From Brevibacillus sp042683565 (GTDB lineage: Bacteria; Bacillota; Bacilli; Brevibacillales; Brevibacillaceae), in assembly GCF_042683565.1 (NCBI RefSeq), contig NZ_JBHUJW010000041.1, positions 1-64,000 on the forward strand: a DNA stretch of 64,000 bases. The letters run 5' to 3'. Made by a program: the position numbers and the translations under genes. The notes beneath the pieces are model-generated. The model saw only the letters and a list, made by a program, of their open reading frames with translations. It was not told where the DNA came from and ran no database searches. Of the stretch, positions 1-8,756 are shown piece by piece; position 1 is the stretch's first letter; the number at the start of each line of letters is the position of its first letter.

Positions 1-14
1 TAAAATCAAGGCAC

Positions 15-83
15 AACGCAGATTTCCTCCTTTTCAGTGGTTGTCTCGACAACTCCCACGATAGAGGAACATCTGCGTTTTTT
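15..83 (+). terminator. Branched terminator of an upstream gene
   Basis: Outer arms AACGCAGAT (15-23) and ATCTGCGTT (71-79) pair and run into a T-tract at 78-83. An inner hairpin GTTGTC-TC-GACAAC sits in the loop. It probably ends a gene lying left of the window. Confidence 0.6.
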
Positions 84-167
84 CAATGTCTAGCACGGGT
101 TATGGTGATGAATCAAATAAATGGTAAAATGGATGATGTGTCCAAAAAAGGAGAGGAAGTGGTAAAG

Positions 168-2399
168 ATGAAAAAGGCAAAAATAGCCCCAAAATGGGCC
201 TTGGGCGTGTCAGCGGCGCTAGTATTCGCTCCTTCTTTCAGCGTGCTGCCTGCAGTGCCTGTCGCATATGCCGCAGAGTTGTCTACTCCCCAAATAACGA
301 AAGAGCAGGCTGTACAACTGGCAGGAAAATGGATTACCGTTCCGGACGGCTACAAGCAGGAGTCCGTTACCTTCCAGGATGCGCAGCGCGACAGGTATGC
401 GGGTCAGTCGACGTGGAACCTTTCGTGGCGCAACGCCAAGAATGACGGCGGCATGTACATGACGATCGATGCAGACACGGGACAATTGCTGCAATTTTCG
501 CGCTACGACTCCCGGACAAAGCCGTCTGTGCAGGCGGTCAGCGCGGAGCAGGCAGAGACGAAAGCGACGCAGTTTTTGCAGCTTGTCACGAGCGAGGACG
601 AACGAAAAAAATTGTCCAAACCCAACCAGTATGGCAGCTTCCGGACCTATCTGGCCAATCCGGCAGAGCATGTCTTTGCCTATACAAGAATGGAAAACAA
701 CCTCCCGTTTCTGGAAAACGGTTTTATCGTAGTCGTCAATGGGGCGGGTGAAATCAACTCCTTCACTCGGCAATGGAGCAAAGCCCCGTTGCCTGCCCCC
801 GATCACGTCGTGTCCCGCGAGCAGGCAGAAAAGCTGCTGGCCGAAAAGACAGCCCCGTCTCTCCGCTACAAGGATATGGCGGGCATCACCGGCAATTACC
901 AGACGGACAGCGGGCGGTACATGCTTGTGTACGGGTACAGCTCTTCTGATCCCCGGTACGTGGATGCGGTTGCCGGCACGGTCGTAAATGCGCAGGGAAA
1001 ACCGGCAGCGAGCAAGCCTGTGCAGCCGCTGGGGACGAGTCGCGCTGGGAGGGTGGACGCCGAGAAGCGCGTAACGAAAGAGCAGGCGCAGCAAATCGCG
1101 GAACAGCTCATCAAAAAGCTGCCAGGCCAGTACCGCTCGGACGGCAGCCACGGCGGGGGAGTCAGCACCGGCGCGAACGGAATCGAGATTCGCAGCTGGA
1201 GCTTTACATTCACGCCCTTGCAGGCCAAGGACAAAGCAGCCGAACCTGTGCATGTGAGCATCAACGACCGCGGCCAGCTGGAGGAATTCACTCGCAATGA
1301 TCGCGTCCGCTTCCGGGAAAAAGGCACGAAAATCGAAAAGGCCGTACCGTGGAAAACAGCGGAAGAAAGTGCCGTCCAGCTGGTCAAAACCTTCTATGCC
1401 GATCGGCTGGGGGAAATCTATCTCCTCGATCAGGAGCCGTCGGATAGGTACATCAAAGAGGTGCTGGAGCACGGCGGCCCGTACGCGATCAGATTCGGAT
1501 GGTTGAAAGACGGCGTGCCGCTGGAAGATGCGGACTTTACCGTGGAGGTGAATCCGCAGACAGGGGAAGCCGAGACGATGTGGGTGAGAGCGGGCGATTT
1601 GCCGGAACAGGTAGAGGCTGACGGCGAGAGGGTAATTGACGCTTCCACTGCCAAAAAAGTCGAGCAGGAGCAAAAAACGTTGGCGCTGACCTATTTCCAG
1701 CCGCAAGCAGTCGAGTTTGCGCTGCCTGATCCGAATGCCGCTCCGCTGCTCGTGTACCGCTACGTAGGAGAGGAAGGCGTCGTAGATGCACAGACGGGGG
1801 AATGGATCAGCTTCGCGCAGGAACGGAAAAAGCAGCGCCCGCAAGATATAGCAGGCCACCCGCTGCAAGCGGCAGTAGAAGACGCGCTGCGAATGGGGTT
1901 GATGGTGGCCAAGGACGGCAAGTTCGAGCCAGACAAGCCAGTGACGCGGGGCGAGATGGCGCAGCTGATGTTGCAGATGACGAATCGCATCGAGTTTCAT
2001 TCCCTGCATTTCCATACGGACGAGGACGAGATCCCGTTTACGTTTGCCGATGTGGGGAGCAAACACCCGCAGTACGGCGCCATCCAGAGAGCGCTGCAAT
2101 ACGGGCTGATCGAAAAGAAAGGAACGCGCTTTGAGCCGGACAAGGCCATTACGCGCGCGCAGGCGGCAGACATGACAGCCCGGTTGCTCGGTTACGGCGA
2201 CCTGCTGAAGCAGCCTGCTCTCTTCGTCTCTGCCTTCTCCGACGTGCGGCAAGCGGACGTTCCCGCTGTGGCGATTATTCATTCTCTCGGGCTGCTGCCA
2301 GGCCAAAACGCAGCGTTCAGCCCTGACTCCCCGTTGACGAGAGCCGAGGCGGCGCAGCTGCTGCAAGGGCTGCTCACACTGAAACAGGAGAAGGAATGA
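168..2399 (+). CDS. YcdB/YcdC (PepSY-like) repeat protein with three C-terminal SLH domains
   Basis: Predicted secreted cell-wall protein of about 743 residues. An N-terminal signal peptide ends near a VAYAAE cleavage site. Most of the protein consists of repeated YcdB/PepSY-like modules (tracts such as ITKEQAVQLA and DRLGEIYLL). The last ~190 residues carry three S-layer homology repeats with typical FADV/FSDV and TRAEAAQLL motifs, so it should bind secondary cell-wall polymer at the surface. The start at 168 is preferred because GGAGAGG at 150-156 precedes it; an in-frame GTG lies at 159 and another start further up. Its stop overlaps the next start (ATGA), indicating translational coupling. 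The substrate is unknown; peptidase-inhibitor-like roles are only suggested for PepSY families. Confidence 0.8.
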   Translation: MKKAKIAPKWALGVSAALVFAPSFSVLPAVPVAYAAELSTPQITKEQAVQLAGKWITVPDGYKQESVTFQDAQRDRYAGQSTWNLSWRNAKNDGGMYMTIDADTGQLLQFSRYDSRTKPSVQAVSAEQAETKATQFLQLVTSEDERKKLSKPNQYGSFRTYLANPAEHVFAYTRMENNLPFLENGFIVVVNGAGEINSFTRQWSKAPLPAPDHVVSREQAEKLLAEKTAPSLRYKDMAGITGNYQTDSGRYMLVYGYSSSDPRYVDAVAGTVVNAQGKPAASKPVQPLGTSRAGRVDAEKRVTKEQAQQIAEQLIKKLPGQYRSDGSHGGGVSTGANGIEIRSWSFTFTPLQAKDKAAEPVHVSINDRGQLEEFTRNDRVRFREKGTKIEKAVPWKTAEESAVQLVKTFYADRLGEIYLLDQEPSDRYIKEVLEHGGPYAIRFGWLKDGVPLEDADFTVEVNPQTGEAETMWVRAGDLPEQVEADGERVIDASTAKKVEQEQKTLALTYFQPQAVEFALPDPNAAPLLVYRYVGEEGVVDAQTGEWISFAQERKKQRPQDIAGHPLQAAVEDALRMGLMVAKDGKFEPDKPVTRGEMAQLMLQMTNRIEFHSLHFHTDEDEIPFTFADVGSKHPQYGAIQRALQYGLIEKKGTRFEPDKAITRAQAADMTARLLGYGDLLKQPALFVSAFSDVRQADVPAVAIIHSLGLLPGQNAAFSPDSPLTRAEAAQLLQGLLTLKQEKE

Positions 2400-3283
2400 A
2401 CCAAGTGAAACGGACACCGACGTCTGCGCATACGGTTGTAAAGCTGTCGACAATCTGGATGCTTTCCACGTCGGCTGTCCTCTCTGGGGTAGGAGTCGGC
2501 TCGGCTAGCGCCCATCCTGCTGAGCAACATTCGCAGATTACCATTTCCCAACAGGAAGCAGTTCGCTTCGCCCATCAGTGGGTGGAATCTGCTGTCTCCC
2601 ATCAGCTGGAGCGTACAGAGGACGGACCGGACAGTTGGCTGTTTACCTTTGCACCGCTGGACAAGGCTGACAAGCGGCAGAAACCGATCGCGCTTCGGAT
2701 CGGGAAAACTGGCGAGCTTCTCGAATACAGATCGGACGGACCTGTCGACGTTCCTGTCAAGGAAGAGGGCATCCCGTACGCACTGGCTGAGTTTAAGGCG
2801 GTCAAGCTGGTGAAGACGCTGTTTCCCGAACGCTTGGGCGAAATCTATCAGATGGAGCCACAACCCTATCATACCGATACGAAAAAACTGCTCGCATTGG
2901 GCGATTATTATACCGTGACCTTCGGGTGGTTGAAAAATGGAAAACCGATCGACGCGACGCTGGAAGTATTCGTCAATCCCCGGACGGGCGAAGCCGAGTA
3001 TGCCAGCAGCAGTCACAACGCCAACCCACCCGTCAACAATCAGGCAGGAAAAGGAATCGTTGACCCGGCTCTGGCGCGGAAAGTGGAGCTGGAAAAGAAA
3101 CGCTTTTTGTTGACGTATACCGAACCGCGGTTCGCCCCCGAAAACGATCAGGTGATGCTCGTGTACCGGCTTATCGGGGAGAGAGGTGCGGTCGACACCT
3201 ATACAGGGCAATGGGTCAGCTATGAGGAGATCTGGAGAAACACGGTCAAGGATGCCGCTCAGAAATCGGGGGATGGAAATTGA
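2396..3283 (+). CDS. YcdB/YcdC (PepSY-like) domain protein
   Basis: A 295-residue paralogue of the central part of the preceding protein: both share the (L/V)VKT...RLGEIY motif and GWLK(N/D)G(K/V)P segments. It has a hydrophobic N-terminal segment (residues ~15-35), so it is probably exported or membrane-anchored, but no SLH domains. The start codon overlaps the stop of the upstream gene by ATGA, so the two form a coupled pair and may have arisen by duplication. The function is not known from sequence. Confidence 0.75.
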   Translation: MNQVKRTPTSAHTVVKLSTIWMLSTSAVLSGVGVGSASAHPAEQHSQITISQQEAVRFAHQWVESAVSHQLERTEDGPDSWLFTFAPLDKADKRQKPIALRIGKTGELLEYRSDGPVDVPVKEEGIPYALAEFKAVKLVKTLFPERLGEIYQMEPQPYHTDTKKLLALGDYYTVTFGWLKNGKPIDATLEVFVNPRTGEAEYASSSHNANPPVNNQAGKGIVDPALARKVELEKKRFLLTYTEPRFAPENDQVMLVYRLIGERGAVDTYTGQWVSYEEIWRNTVKDAAQKSGDGN

Positions 3284-3324
3284 AGGTCGCGCGCCCACGC
3301 ATATCCCCTTCTGATCGACAGTGA

Positions 3325-3627
3325 GCAGCATGCGAGTTCGTACTGCATGAAAGAAGGGGCTTTCCCGCCTTCGGGATTCTTTTTGTCACCATCGGGATCT
3401 TCCAGGCCGTCTATCATTACAAAAACGCGACCTCCAAGCAGCGGATGTCCTTGTTCGCCATCACCGATTCGGGGGAGGAGCCGGACCTGCTCGACCTGAG
3501 ATTCGGAGAAGCAGCGAGTTCCGACGAGCCTGCTTCAGAAGCGTTCCCCAAGGCGTTTTGTCCGTACTGTGGGCAAGGAATCAAACAGGAATTTCAGTAC
3601 TGTCCGAAATGCGGCAAAAAACAGTAG
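3325..3627 (+). pseudogene. 5'-degraded zinc-ribbon membrane protein gene
   Basis: The readable frame encodes a hydrophobic segment (GILFVTIGIFQAV), a KNATSKQRM linker, an acidic region and a C-terminal zinc ribbon with two CxxC pairs (CPYCG and CPKCG). No ATG/GTG/TTG start precedes the hydrophobic segment: the frame opens right after a TGA at 3322. The only in-frame ATG, at 3445, would remove the membrane part and give a 60-residue protein without a clear ribosome site. Either the 5' end has been lost or frameshifted, or a short cytosolic form is made. That intact relatives carry the membrane segment is family recollection, not demonstrated here. Confidence 0.5.
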
Positions 3628-3642
3628 CCGCTCGGGCGAACA

Positions 3643-3678
3643 AGAGCGGTTGTCCCGTATCCGGGCGGCCGCTTTTTA
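3643..3678 (+). terminator. Rho-independent terminator
   Basis: GC-rich imperfect hairpin (AGCGGTTGTCCCG pairing with CGGGCGGCCGCT) followed by TTTTT, directly after the zinc-ribbon remnant. Confidence 0.6.
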
Positions 3679-3784
3679 GCACGTAACAAAGTCTTAACTT
3701 TGGTTCCTCCGCACTTTTTGGTACATTGAGTGGAGAGCAGGAATATTGCGGCTATCTTATGTACGGACACGGAGGGGAGCAAGA

Positions 3785-4786
3785 CTGCGTTCATTATCGT
3801 TAAAAATCGGCCATCGCACGCTCAAGACGGCGATCGGGACGGCGGTCTCGATCTTGCTCGCTCAACAGTTTGATCTGATGTTTTCCGCTTCGGCCGGGAT
3901 CATTACCATCCTGTGCATTCAGGTGACGGTCAAACAATCGTTTCGCACGGCAGGGAACCGTGTTCTGGCGAGTCTTCTCGGGCTGGCCATCGGCATGGGG
4001 CTGTTTGCGCTGCTCGGATATACACCGCTCGCGATCATGCTGGCGATCCTGATCTTTTTGCCGCTGGCGGTGCGGTTTCGCATCCAGGAAGGCTTTATCA
4101 GCAGCATGGTGGTCATCATGCACCTGTACTCGACGCAGCGGATGGATCTTGCCCTGATCGCAAACGAGCTGGCCCTGCTGCTGATCGGCGTGGGGGTAGC
4201 GCTGGTGGTCAATTTGTACATGCCGAGCCTGGACAAAGAGCTGAAAGAGATGCAGGCACAGGTGGAGAGAAATTTCAGCAAAATTTTGAAGGAGTTCTCG
4301 TATTACCTGCGCCGTGGGGAGAGCGACTGGGACGGGCGGGAGATGATCGAGACGCCGGGTCTGCTAAGCAAGGCGATCCAGCTCGCGTCGCGCTCGGCCG
4401 ACAACCGGCTGGGGAAACGCGAGGAAGATCCGTACTATCAATATTTCGTCATGCGGGACAAACAGTTCGAACTGCTGGAGCGGATGATGCCGATGGTCTC
4501 CACGCTCGATACGCAAGTCCCCCAAGGCCATCAGATTGCGGATTTCCTGGAGCGGCTCAGCGATTCCGTGCATCCGGGCAATACGGCCTACCGCTTTCTG
4601 GACCAGCTGCGCGTCATGCGTCATGAAATCAGGGAAACGGGCTTGCCGATCACTCGTCAGGAGTTCGAGACGCGGGCCGCGCTGTTCGTCCTGCTGCGCG
4701 AGATCGAGCGGTACTTGTTCATCAAGCACGAGCTGGGCAAAGCGAGCGACGAGCACCCGGAAAAAGCGGCGGCCGCCGCGAAGTAA
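3785..4786 (+). CDS. Aromatic acid exporter family (ArAE_1/DUF939-like) membrane protein
   Basis: An integral membrane protein of about 333 residues. The N-terminal half holds several predicted transmembrane helices, starting at KTAIGTAVSILLAQQ and followed by a KQSFRTAGNR loop. The C-terminal ~170 residues are hydrophilic and helical. This two-part layout is typical of the ArAE_1 group; the transported substrate is unknown. The start is uncertain: GGAGGGG at 3771-3777 best serves a non-standard CTG at 3785, while an in-frame TTG at 3746 lies upstream of that site and would give 346 residues. Downstream, a GNAT gene follows at ~46 bp and may be co-transcribed. Confidence 0.7.
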   Translation: MRSLSLKIGHRTLKTAIGTAVSILLAQQFDLMFSASAGIITILCIQVTVKQSFRTAGNRVLASLLGLAIGMGLFALLGYTPLAIMLAILIFLPLAVRFRIQEGFISSMVVIMHLYSTQRMDLALIANELALLLIGVGVALVVNLYMPSLDKELKEMQAQVERNFSKILKEFSYYLRRGESDWDGREMIETPGLLSKAIQLASRSADNRLGKREEDPYYQYFVMRDKQFELLERMMPMVSTLDTQVPQGHQIADFLERLSDSVHPGNTAYRFLDQLRVMRHEIRETGLPITRQEFETRAALFVLLREIERYLFIKHELGKASDEHPEKAAAAAK

Positions 4787-4832
4787 GAAGTTGGCATATG
4801 TACCCCTTTTTGCAGAGAGGAGCACACGCGGG

Positions 4833-5360
4833 ATGAAAGCAATCCAAAGCGGCTTGGGACACACGGTAGAGCTGTTGACCGTGACGGCGCAAGACACGGT
4901 TGAGTTGGAAGCGGTAAAGGAGCTGTTCGAGGAATACGCCCAGTCGCTCGACATCGATCTTTCCTTTCAGGACTTTGCAGCAGAGTACAAGACGTTGCCT
5001 GGAAAATACGGGGCGCCGGACGGTGTATTGCTGCTTGCGACGGTAGATGGGCAAACGGCGGGCTGCATCGCACTGCGCAAGCTCGCGGAAGGCGTCTGCG
5101 AAATGAAGCGGCTGTATGTCCGCGATGCGTTCAGAGGTTTGCGGATCGGAAAAAGGCTGATTCAGGAGTTGGTTGAACGTGCGACGCAGCTTCATTACGA
5201 ATTCATCCGGCTGGATACTCTTCCCACAATGCACAAGGCCCAGGATTTGTATCGTTGTTTCGGATTTTACGAGATCGAACCGTACGTATTTAATCCGATC
5301 GCGGGAACGAAATATATGGAGCTGCGTTTGCCAAAAGAGGCAAGCGAAAGGAAGGCGTAA
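4833..5360 (+). CDS. GNAT family N-acetyltransferase
   Basis: A 175-residue acyl-CoA-dependent acetyltransferase. The acetyl-CoA pyrophosphate-binding signature is seen as RGLRIGKRLI near residues 95-105, followed by the typical C-terminal RCFGFYEIEPY segment of beta5/alpha4. ATG at 4833 has GAGAGGAG at 4815-4822 as its ribosome site. It resembles small-molecule or amino-acid acetyltransferases; the substrate cannot be named. It follows the ArAE-like membrane protein on the same strand. Confidence 0.85.
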   Translation: MKAIQSGLGHTVELLTVTAQDTVELEAVKELFEEYAQSLDIDLSFQDFAAEYKTLPGKYGAPDGVLLLATVDGQTAGCIALRKLAEGVCEMKRLYVRDAFRGLRIGKRLIQELVERATQLHYEFIRLDTLPTMHKAQDLYRCFGFYEIEPYVFNPIAGTKYMELRLPKEASERKA

Positions 5361-5472
5361 CCGGAGAAAAAGAATCAATCAACCTGGAGCATGGCCAGCT
5401 TGCGGATGAGATCAGGATTGTGCCGATTTTCTCATAAAGGCCCGGCTTGCGTGGAATAGTAAAGCCTGCAAG

Positions 5473-5490
5473 CTGAACCTGAACCTGAAC
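5473..5490 (+). repeat. (CTGAAC)3 hexamer tandem repeat before glbN
   Basis: Three exact tandem copies of CTGAAC lie just upstream of the ribosome site (CGGGAGG) of the hemoglobin gene. They sit in the 5' untranslated region; no function is evident. Confidence 0.7.
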
Positions 5491-5504
5491 CTCGGGAGGT
5501 CTTT

Positions 5505-5861
5505 ATGGGCACTTTATACGACAAGTACGGCGGCGAAGAAACGATCGCCAAGGTGGTAGACTACTTTTACGATCTGGTGTTGGCGGATGATACAGTCAAC
5601 CACTTTTTTGCCAACACCGACATGGAGAAGCAGCGCAGGCATCAGACGAAGTTCATCAGCTACGCGCTCGGAGGCCCCAACCAGTACACCGGCCAGTCGA
5701 TGGCCAAGGCGCATCAGGGGATGAATTTGCAGCCGGGGCATTTCGATGCCATCGTGAAGCATTTGCATGACGCCTTGAGCCATTTCGGAGTGAGCAAGGA
5801 AGACATCGATGAGGCATTGCAAAAGGTGGAGGCACTGCGCGGCGATATTTTGTACAAGTGA
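5505..5861 (+). CDS. glbN: Group I truncated hemoglobin
   Basis: A 118-residue 2-on-2 hemoglobin of normal group I length. Visible landmarks are GGEETIAKVVDYFYD with the helix-B tyrosine, the E-helix region RRHQTKF, and the proximal heme histidine in AKAHQGMNL. Group I proteins bind O2 or NO and are often linked to NO detoxification. CGGGAGG precedes ATG 5505. The gene appears monocistronic with its own terminator. Confidence 0.9.
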   Translation: MGTLYDKYGGEETIAKVVDYFYDLVLADDTVNHFFANTDMEKQRRHQTKFISYALGGPNQYTGQSMAKAHQGMNLQPGHFDAIVKHLHDALSHFGVSKEDIDEALQKVEALRGDILYK

Positions 5862-5896
5862 AGGTCCTTTTGGAGAGCTTTCTATCCTATGTATGC

Positions 5897-5933
5897 AAGC
5901 CAATAGCCCGCATGCCGGACTGTTGGCTTTTTT
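5897..5933 (+). terminator. Terminator after glbN
   Basis: AAGCCAATAG pairs with CTGTTGGCTT and is followed by a T-run. Confidence 0.75.
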
Positions 5934-6044
5934 ATTTCTGGCAAAAGCTGCCGCCTGCTCGTAGAAAAGGCGAAGGAGAATTGATAAGATGGGGGACAGG
6001 CGAGAATTTCAGGGAGAGGAACGAAAGGAAAGTGGCATGCCCCC

Positions 6045-6857
6045 ATGTTTTTGATCGGTGAAATATCCAGGCTGTTTCAAATCGATGTTCGCACGCTGCG
6101 CTATTACGATGAGATCGGGCTGTTCAAGCCTGCCCACATTGAGGAGCGAACAGGCTACCGGTACTATTCGATCGAGCAGTTCGAGCAGCTCAACACGATT
6201 CTGTACCTGAAGGCGCTGAACATCCCGCTGAAAAATGTGAAGCTGTTTCTGGAGAACCGGGACATCGACCGGATCTTGCAGCTGTTGGAAGAGCAGCAGC
6301 GGGAGACGGAAAAGCGCATCCGGGAATTTCAGCAAATCCAGCAAAAGATCGCGAGCCGTATCCACCAGATTGTGGATGCGGCCAACAGGCAAGAGCTGGA
6401 CAAGATTCGGGAAGTCGAGCTGCCCGAGCGGAGGATTGTGCGGCTAAAGCAAAAGATACACAAGACCGACAATCTCGAAATGTCCATCCGGCTATTGGAG
6501 AACAGCACGAATATGAAATCGACCATTTTTTTGGGCAAAGTCGGCTTGTCCATCTCGCGCGATAACGTCAAACAGAGGAAGTTCGACGAGTATGACTCGA
6601 TCTTCGTCATTGTCGAAAACGAAAGCTGCCACATAACCAAGGCGCAGGAGATGATCCTTCCGCAGGACAAATACGTCACGATCCGGTTCGCGGGCACGCA
6701 TGCCGAGGCCGCGCCGTACTACGAAAAACTGCTCGATTACGTCGAGGAGCGCGGGTATGAGGTCGCCCTGGACGCCTTGGAAATTACGTTAATCGACTAC
6801 GGGCTCACGAACGACCGATCCAAATTCGTGACGGAGATTCAGCTTTTGGTCAAATAG
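6045..6857 (+). CDS. MerR family regulator with GyrI-like effector domain
   Basis: A 270-residue activator of the BmrR/TipA type. The N-terminus has the MerR winged helix (IGEISRLFQIDVRTLRYYDEIGLF, residues 4-27), then a coiled-coil dimerisation helix (residues ~75-115, rich in E, Q, R), and a C-terminal ~150-residue domain of the GyrI/AraC effector-binding type (ending ALDALEITLIDYG). Proteins of this layout sense hydrophobic drugs and activate efflux genes. The adjacent gene is a DUF554 membrane protein, which could be the target, though a terminator separates them. Confidence 0.88.
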   Translation: MFLIGEISRLFQIDVRTLRYYDEIGLFKPAHIEERTGYRYYSIEQFEQLNTILYLKALNIPLKNVKLFLENRDIDRILQLLEEQQRETEKRIREFQQIQQKIASRIHQIVDAANRQELDKIREVELPERRIVRLKQKIHKTDNLEMSIRLLENSTNMKSTIFLGKVGLSISRDNVKQRKFDEYDSIFVIVENESCHITKAQEMILPQDKYVTIRFAGTHAEAAPYYEKLLDYVEERGYEVALDALEITLIDYGLTNDRSKFVTEIQLLVK

Positions 6858-6876
6858 GTATCCCAAAATCCCGTTG

Positions 6877-6906
6877 ACCCTCCAGCAGCTGGAGGGTTTA
6901 TTCTTT
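6877..6906 (+). terminator. Terminator after the MerR regulator
   Basis: Stem ACCCTCCAG / CTGGAGGGT (6877-6897) with a very short loop, followed by TTTATTCTTTT. Confidence 0.75.
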
Positions 6907-6937
6907 TGCCCAGAATCGTTTGGGGAGGAAGAAAGTT

Positions 6938-7621
6938 GTGACTGGAACAATCGTAAATGCACTACTGATTCTCGTGGGAAGCGTGATTGGCAGCGTATTC
7001 AAGAGGGGGATCAAGGATGATTACCAGGACATTCTGATGCAGGCGATGGGACTGGCCGTCACGGCGCTCGGCCTCTGCTCGGTCGCAAAGCACATGCCGG
7101 ACAGCCAGTATCCCGTGCTGTTTATCGCGAGCCTGGCCATCGGGGGATTGATCGGGGAGAAGCTGAACATGGAGCATCGGTTCAAGCAGTTTGTCTCCCG
7201 GTTTTCCAAAGGAAATCTGGCGGAGGGGCTGTCGACTGCCGTCCTCCTGTTCTGCATCGGCACGCTGTCGATTGTCGGACCGATCGAGAGCGCGCTAAAC
7301 GGCAACCAGACGTATTTGTTCACGAACGCCATTTTGGACCTGGTGACCTCGATGGTACTGGCGACCAGTTACGGCATCGGGATCGCGCTGTCCGCAATCG
7401 TCCTGTTTTGCTGGCAAGGCTTCTTCTACGTCGCGGCGGGAGCGGTCGCAGGCGCGATTACCCCAGAGCTGTTGACGGAAATCTCCATCATCGGAGGGGT
7501 CTTGATTATGAGCTCGGGTCTCGGCATTCTTGGCCTGAAAAAGTTCCGGACGATCAACCTGATCCCGGCGCTGTTCATTCCGGCTGTTTACCTGGGGATA
7601 AGGAGCTTGCTTGGAATCTAG
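6938..7621 (+). CDS. DUF554 family membrane protein
   Basis: A 227-residue polytopic membrane protein. It begins with the family-typical TGTIVNALLILVGSVIGSVF helix, followed by repeated glycine-rich helices (LAVTALGLCS, LSIVGPIESALNG) and a C-terminal hydrophobic end. GTG at 6938 is chosen because GGGGAGGAAG at 6922-6931 fits it; a TTG at 6920 lies inside that ribosome site. The molecular role of DUF554 is not established; transporter-like function is presumed. Confidence 0.85.
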   Translation: MTGTIVNALLILVGSVIGSVFKRGIKDDYQDILMQAMGLAVTALGLCSVAKHMPDSQYPVLFIASLAIGGLIGEKLNMEHRFKQFVSRFSKGNLAEGLSTAVLLFCIGTLSIVGPIESALNGNQTYLFTNAILDLVTSMVLATSYGIGIALSAIVLFCWQGFFYVAAGAVAGAITPELLTEISIIGGVLIMSSGLGILGLKKFRTINLIPALFIPAVYLGIRSLLGI

Positions 7622-7649
7622 CATTGAGGTAGCCTTTGGAGAGGCTGGT

Positions 7650-7681
7650 GGGAGTCTGTGACATGTGCGCAGGCTCCTTTT
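7650..7681 (+). terminator. Terminator after the DUF554 gene
   Basis: GGAGTCTG (7651-7658) pairs with CAGGCTCC (7670-7677), followed by TTTT. It lies between convergent genes. Confidence 0.6.
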
Positions 7682-7728
7682 CAGTTCGGAGAAGATATCG
7701 TGACGTCTCCCGCTTGGCGCAACCGCCA

Positions 7729-8592
7729 TCAAGGCAGTTCCCAGACAATATCCGCCGCCCGCCATACAGGGAGGGGCCGCCCCGCCGCCGTCTCGCGCTT
7801 CTGTCCGGCAGAGAGGAGGCGGGGCTTTTGCATGAGCGGATCGCGCGAATAGAGGGAAGGAGCGAAGGCAAGACCAGCTTCCCGCGAGATCGTCTCGAGC
7901 GGCACCTGATACGTCACCAGCCGCCGATACTCGCACTGATCCCGGGTGCGCTCCGGGCTTTGCCGGATGAGGAAGGACAGGCACGCCACCCGTCCTTGCT
8001 CGCTTACGTACAGGGCGCTTTTCCAAAAGCCAAAGGGGACCCGGACGCCGCAGCCCGGCTCTGCTCGCTTGCCGCAATACTCTTCGTCGTCGTCCTTGTG
8101 AATCGGACCGGTGAAAATAATCAGCCGCTGTGCCGCGTGCAGCCGTTCGATGACCCAGTCCTCCAGGCAGTTCCAGATGCCGGTGTTGAACTCGTGGTGT
8201 TGCAGGGCGATATTGGCGTAGCAGAACGAGTCGAAGTTCGCCTGCTCCGCTTCCCGCCGCTCGCCCCAGCAGACGTCCTTTCTGCGGGTGAGGTGGCCGC
8301 GGTCGAAATCGTTTTCGGCGTAATACTCCGGCCCGACCTGATTTTCCGCCCCGATCCGCTCGTCGAAATGCCAGGACGTGTTGCCGCGCCCGACGTTGAC
8401 GGCCCGGCTGGCGTCCACGCAGGCGGCGGAGTAAATGGCAAATCGCGTGCGCCGGTTCATGGCGATGGAAAAATGCGTGAAGTCAAATACTTGCCCGTGG
8501 TTCAGCGCGTCCCGGGCGACGCGTCCCTGCGGCAGCGGCAGTGGAACCGGATGCCTTTCGCCGAGAAAAAAAGGATCGTAACCTGTCTGCAT
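7729..8592 (-). CDS. DNA/RNA non-specific endonuclease (DRGH family)
   Basis: A 287-residue beta-beta-alpha-metal nuclease. The catalytic motif FDRGHL (DRGH at residues 97-100) supplies the general-base histidine, and the downstream CYANIALQHHEFN segment supplies the metal-binding asparagine. The start at 8592 is supported by AAGGAGGAGAGG just upstream on the minus strand. No signal peptide is visible at that start, so it may be cytosolic or spore-associated rather than secreted, unlike the Serratia nuclease. No neighbouring inhibitor gene was recognised. A promoter region is shared with the divergent gene at 8757. Confidence 0.85.
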   Translation of the reverse strand: MQTGYDPFFLGERHPVPLPLPQGRVARDALNHGQVFDFTHFSIAMNRRTRFAIYSAACVDASRAVNVGRGNTSWHFDERIGAENQVGPEYYAENDFDRGHLTRRKDVCWGERREAEQANFDSFCYANIALQHHEFNTGIWNCLEDWVIERLHAAQRLIIFTGPIHKDDDEEYCGKRAEPGCGVRVPFGFWKSALYVSEQGRVACLSFLIRQSPERTRDQCEYRRLVTYQVPLETISREAGLAFAPSLYSRDPLMQKPRLLSAGQKRETAAGRPLPVWRAADIVWELP

Positions 8593-8756
8593 GAGTCCTC
8601 TCCTCCTTAGGAAACAGCCTGTCTTCACGCGCGATTTGCAACTGGAATATTTTGGTGATATACCCGCATTATACTAGATAGGTGCAACCGGGCACACAGT
8701 CGGACGTACTATAGAGAGCGAGGTCAAAAAGCTCAGATGCAAAGGGGAGAGGCACG

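Noticed and set aside
219..2453. 744-codon minus-strand frame opposite the SLH protein
   Set aside because: It is an antisense shadow of high-GC codons; the plus strand has a signal peptide, SLH domains and a ribosome site.
7636..8610. 324-codon plus-strand frame opposite the DRGH nuclease
   Set aside because: The nuclease motif and ribosome site are on the minus strand; the plus frame is a shadow.
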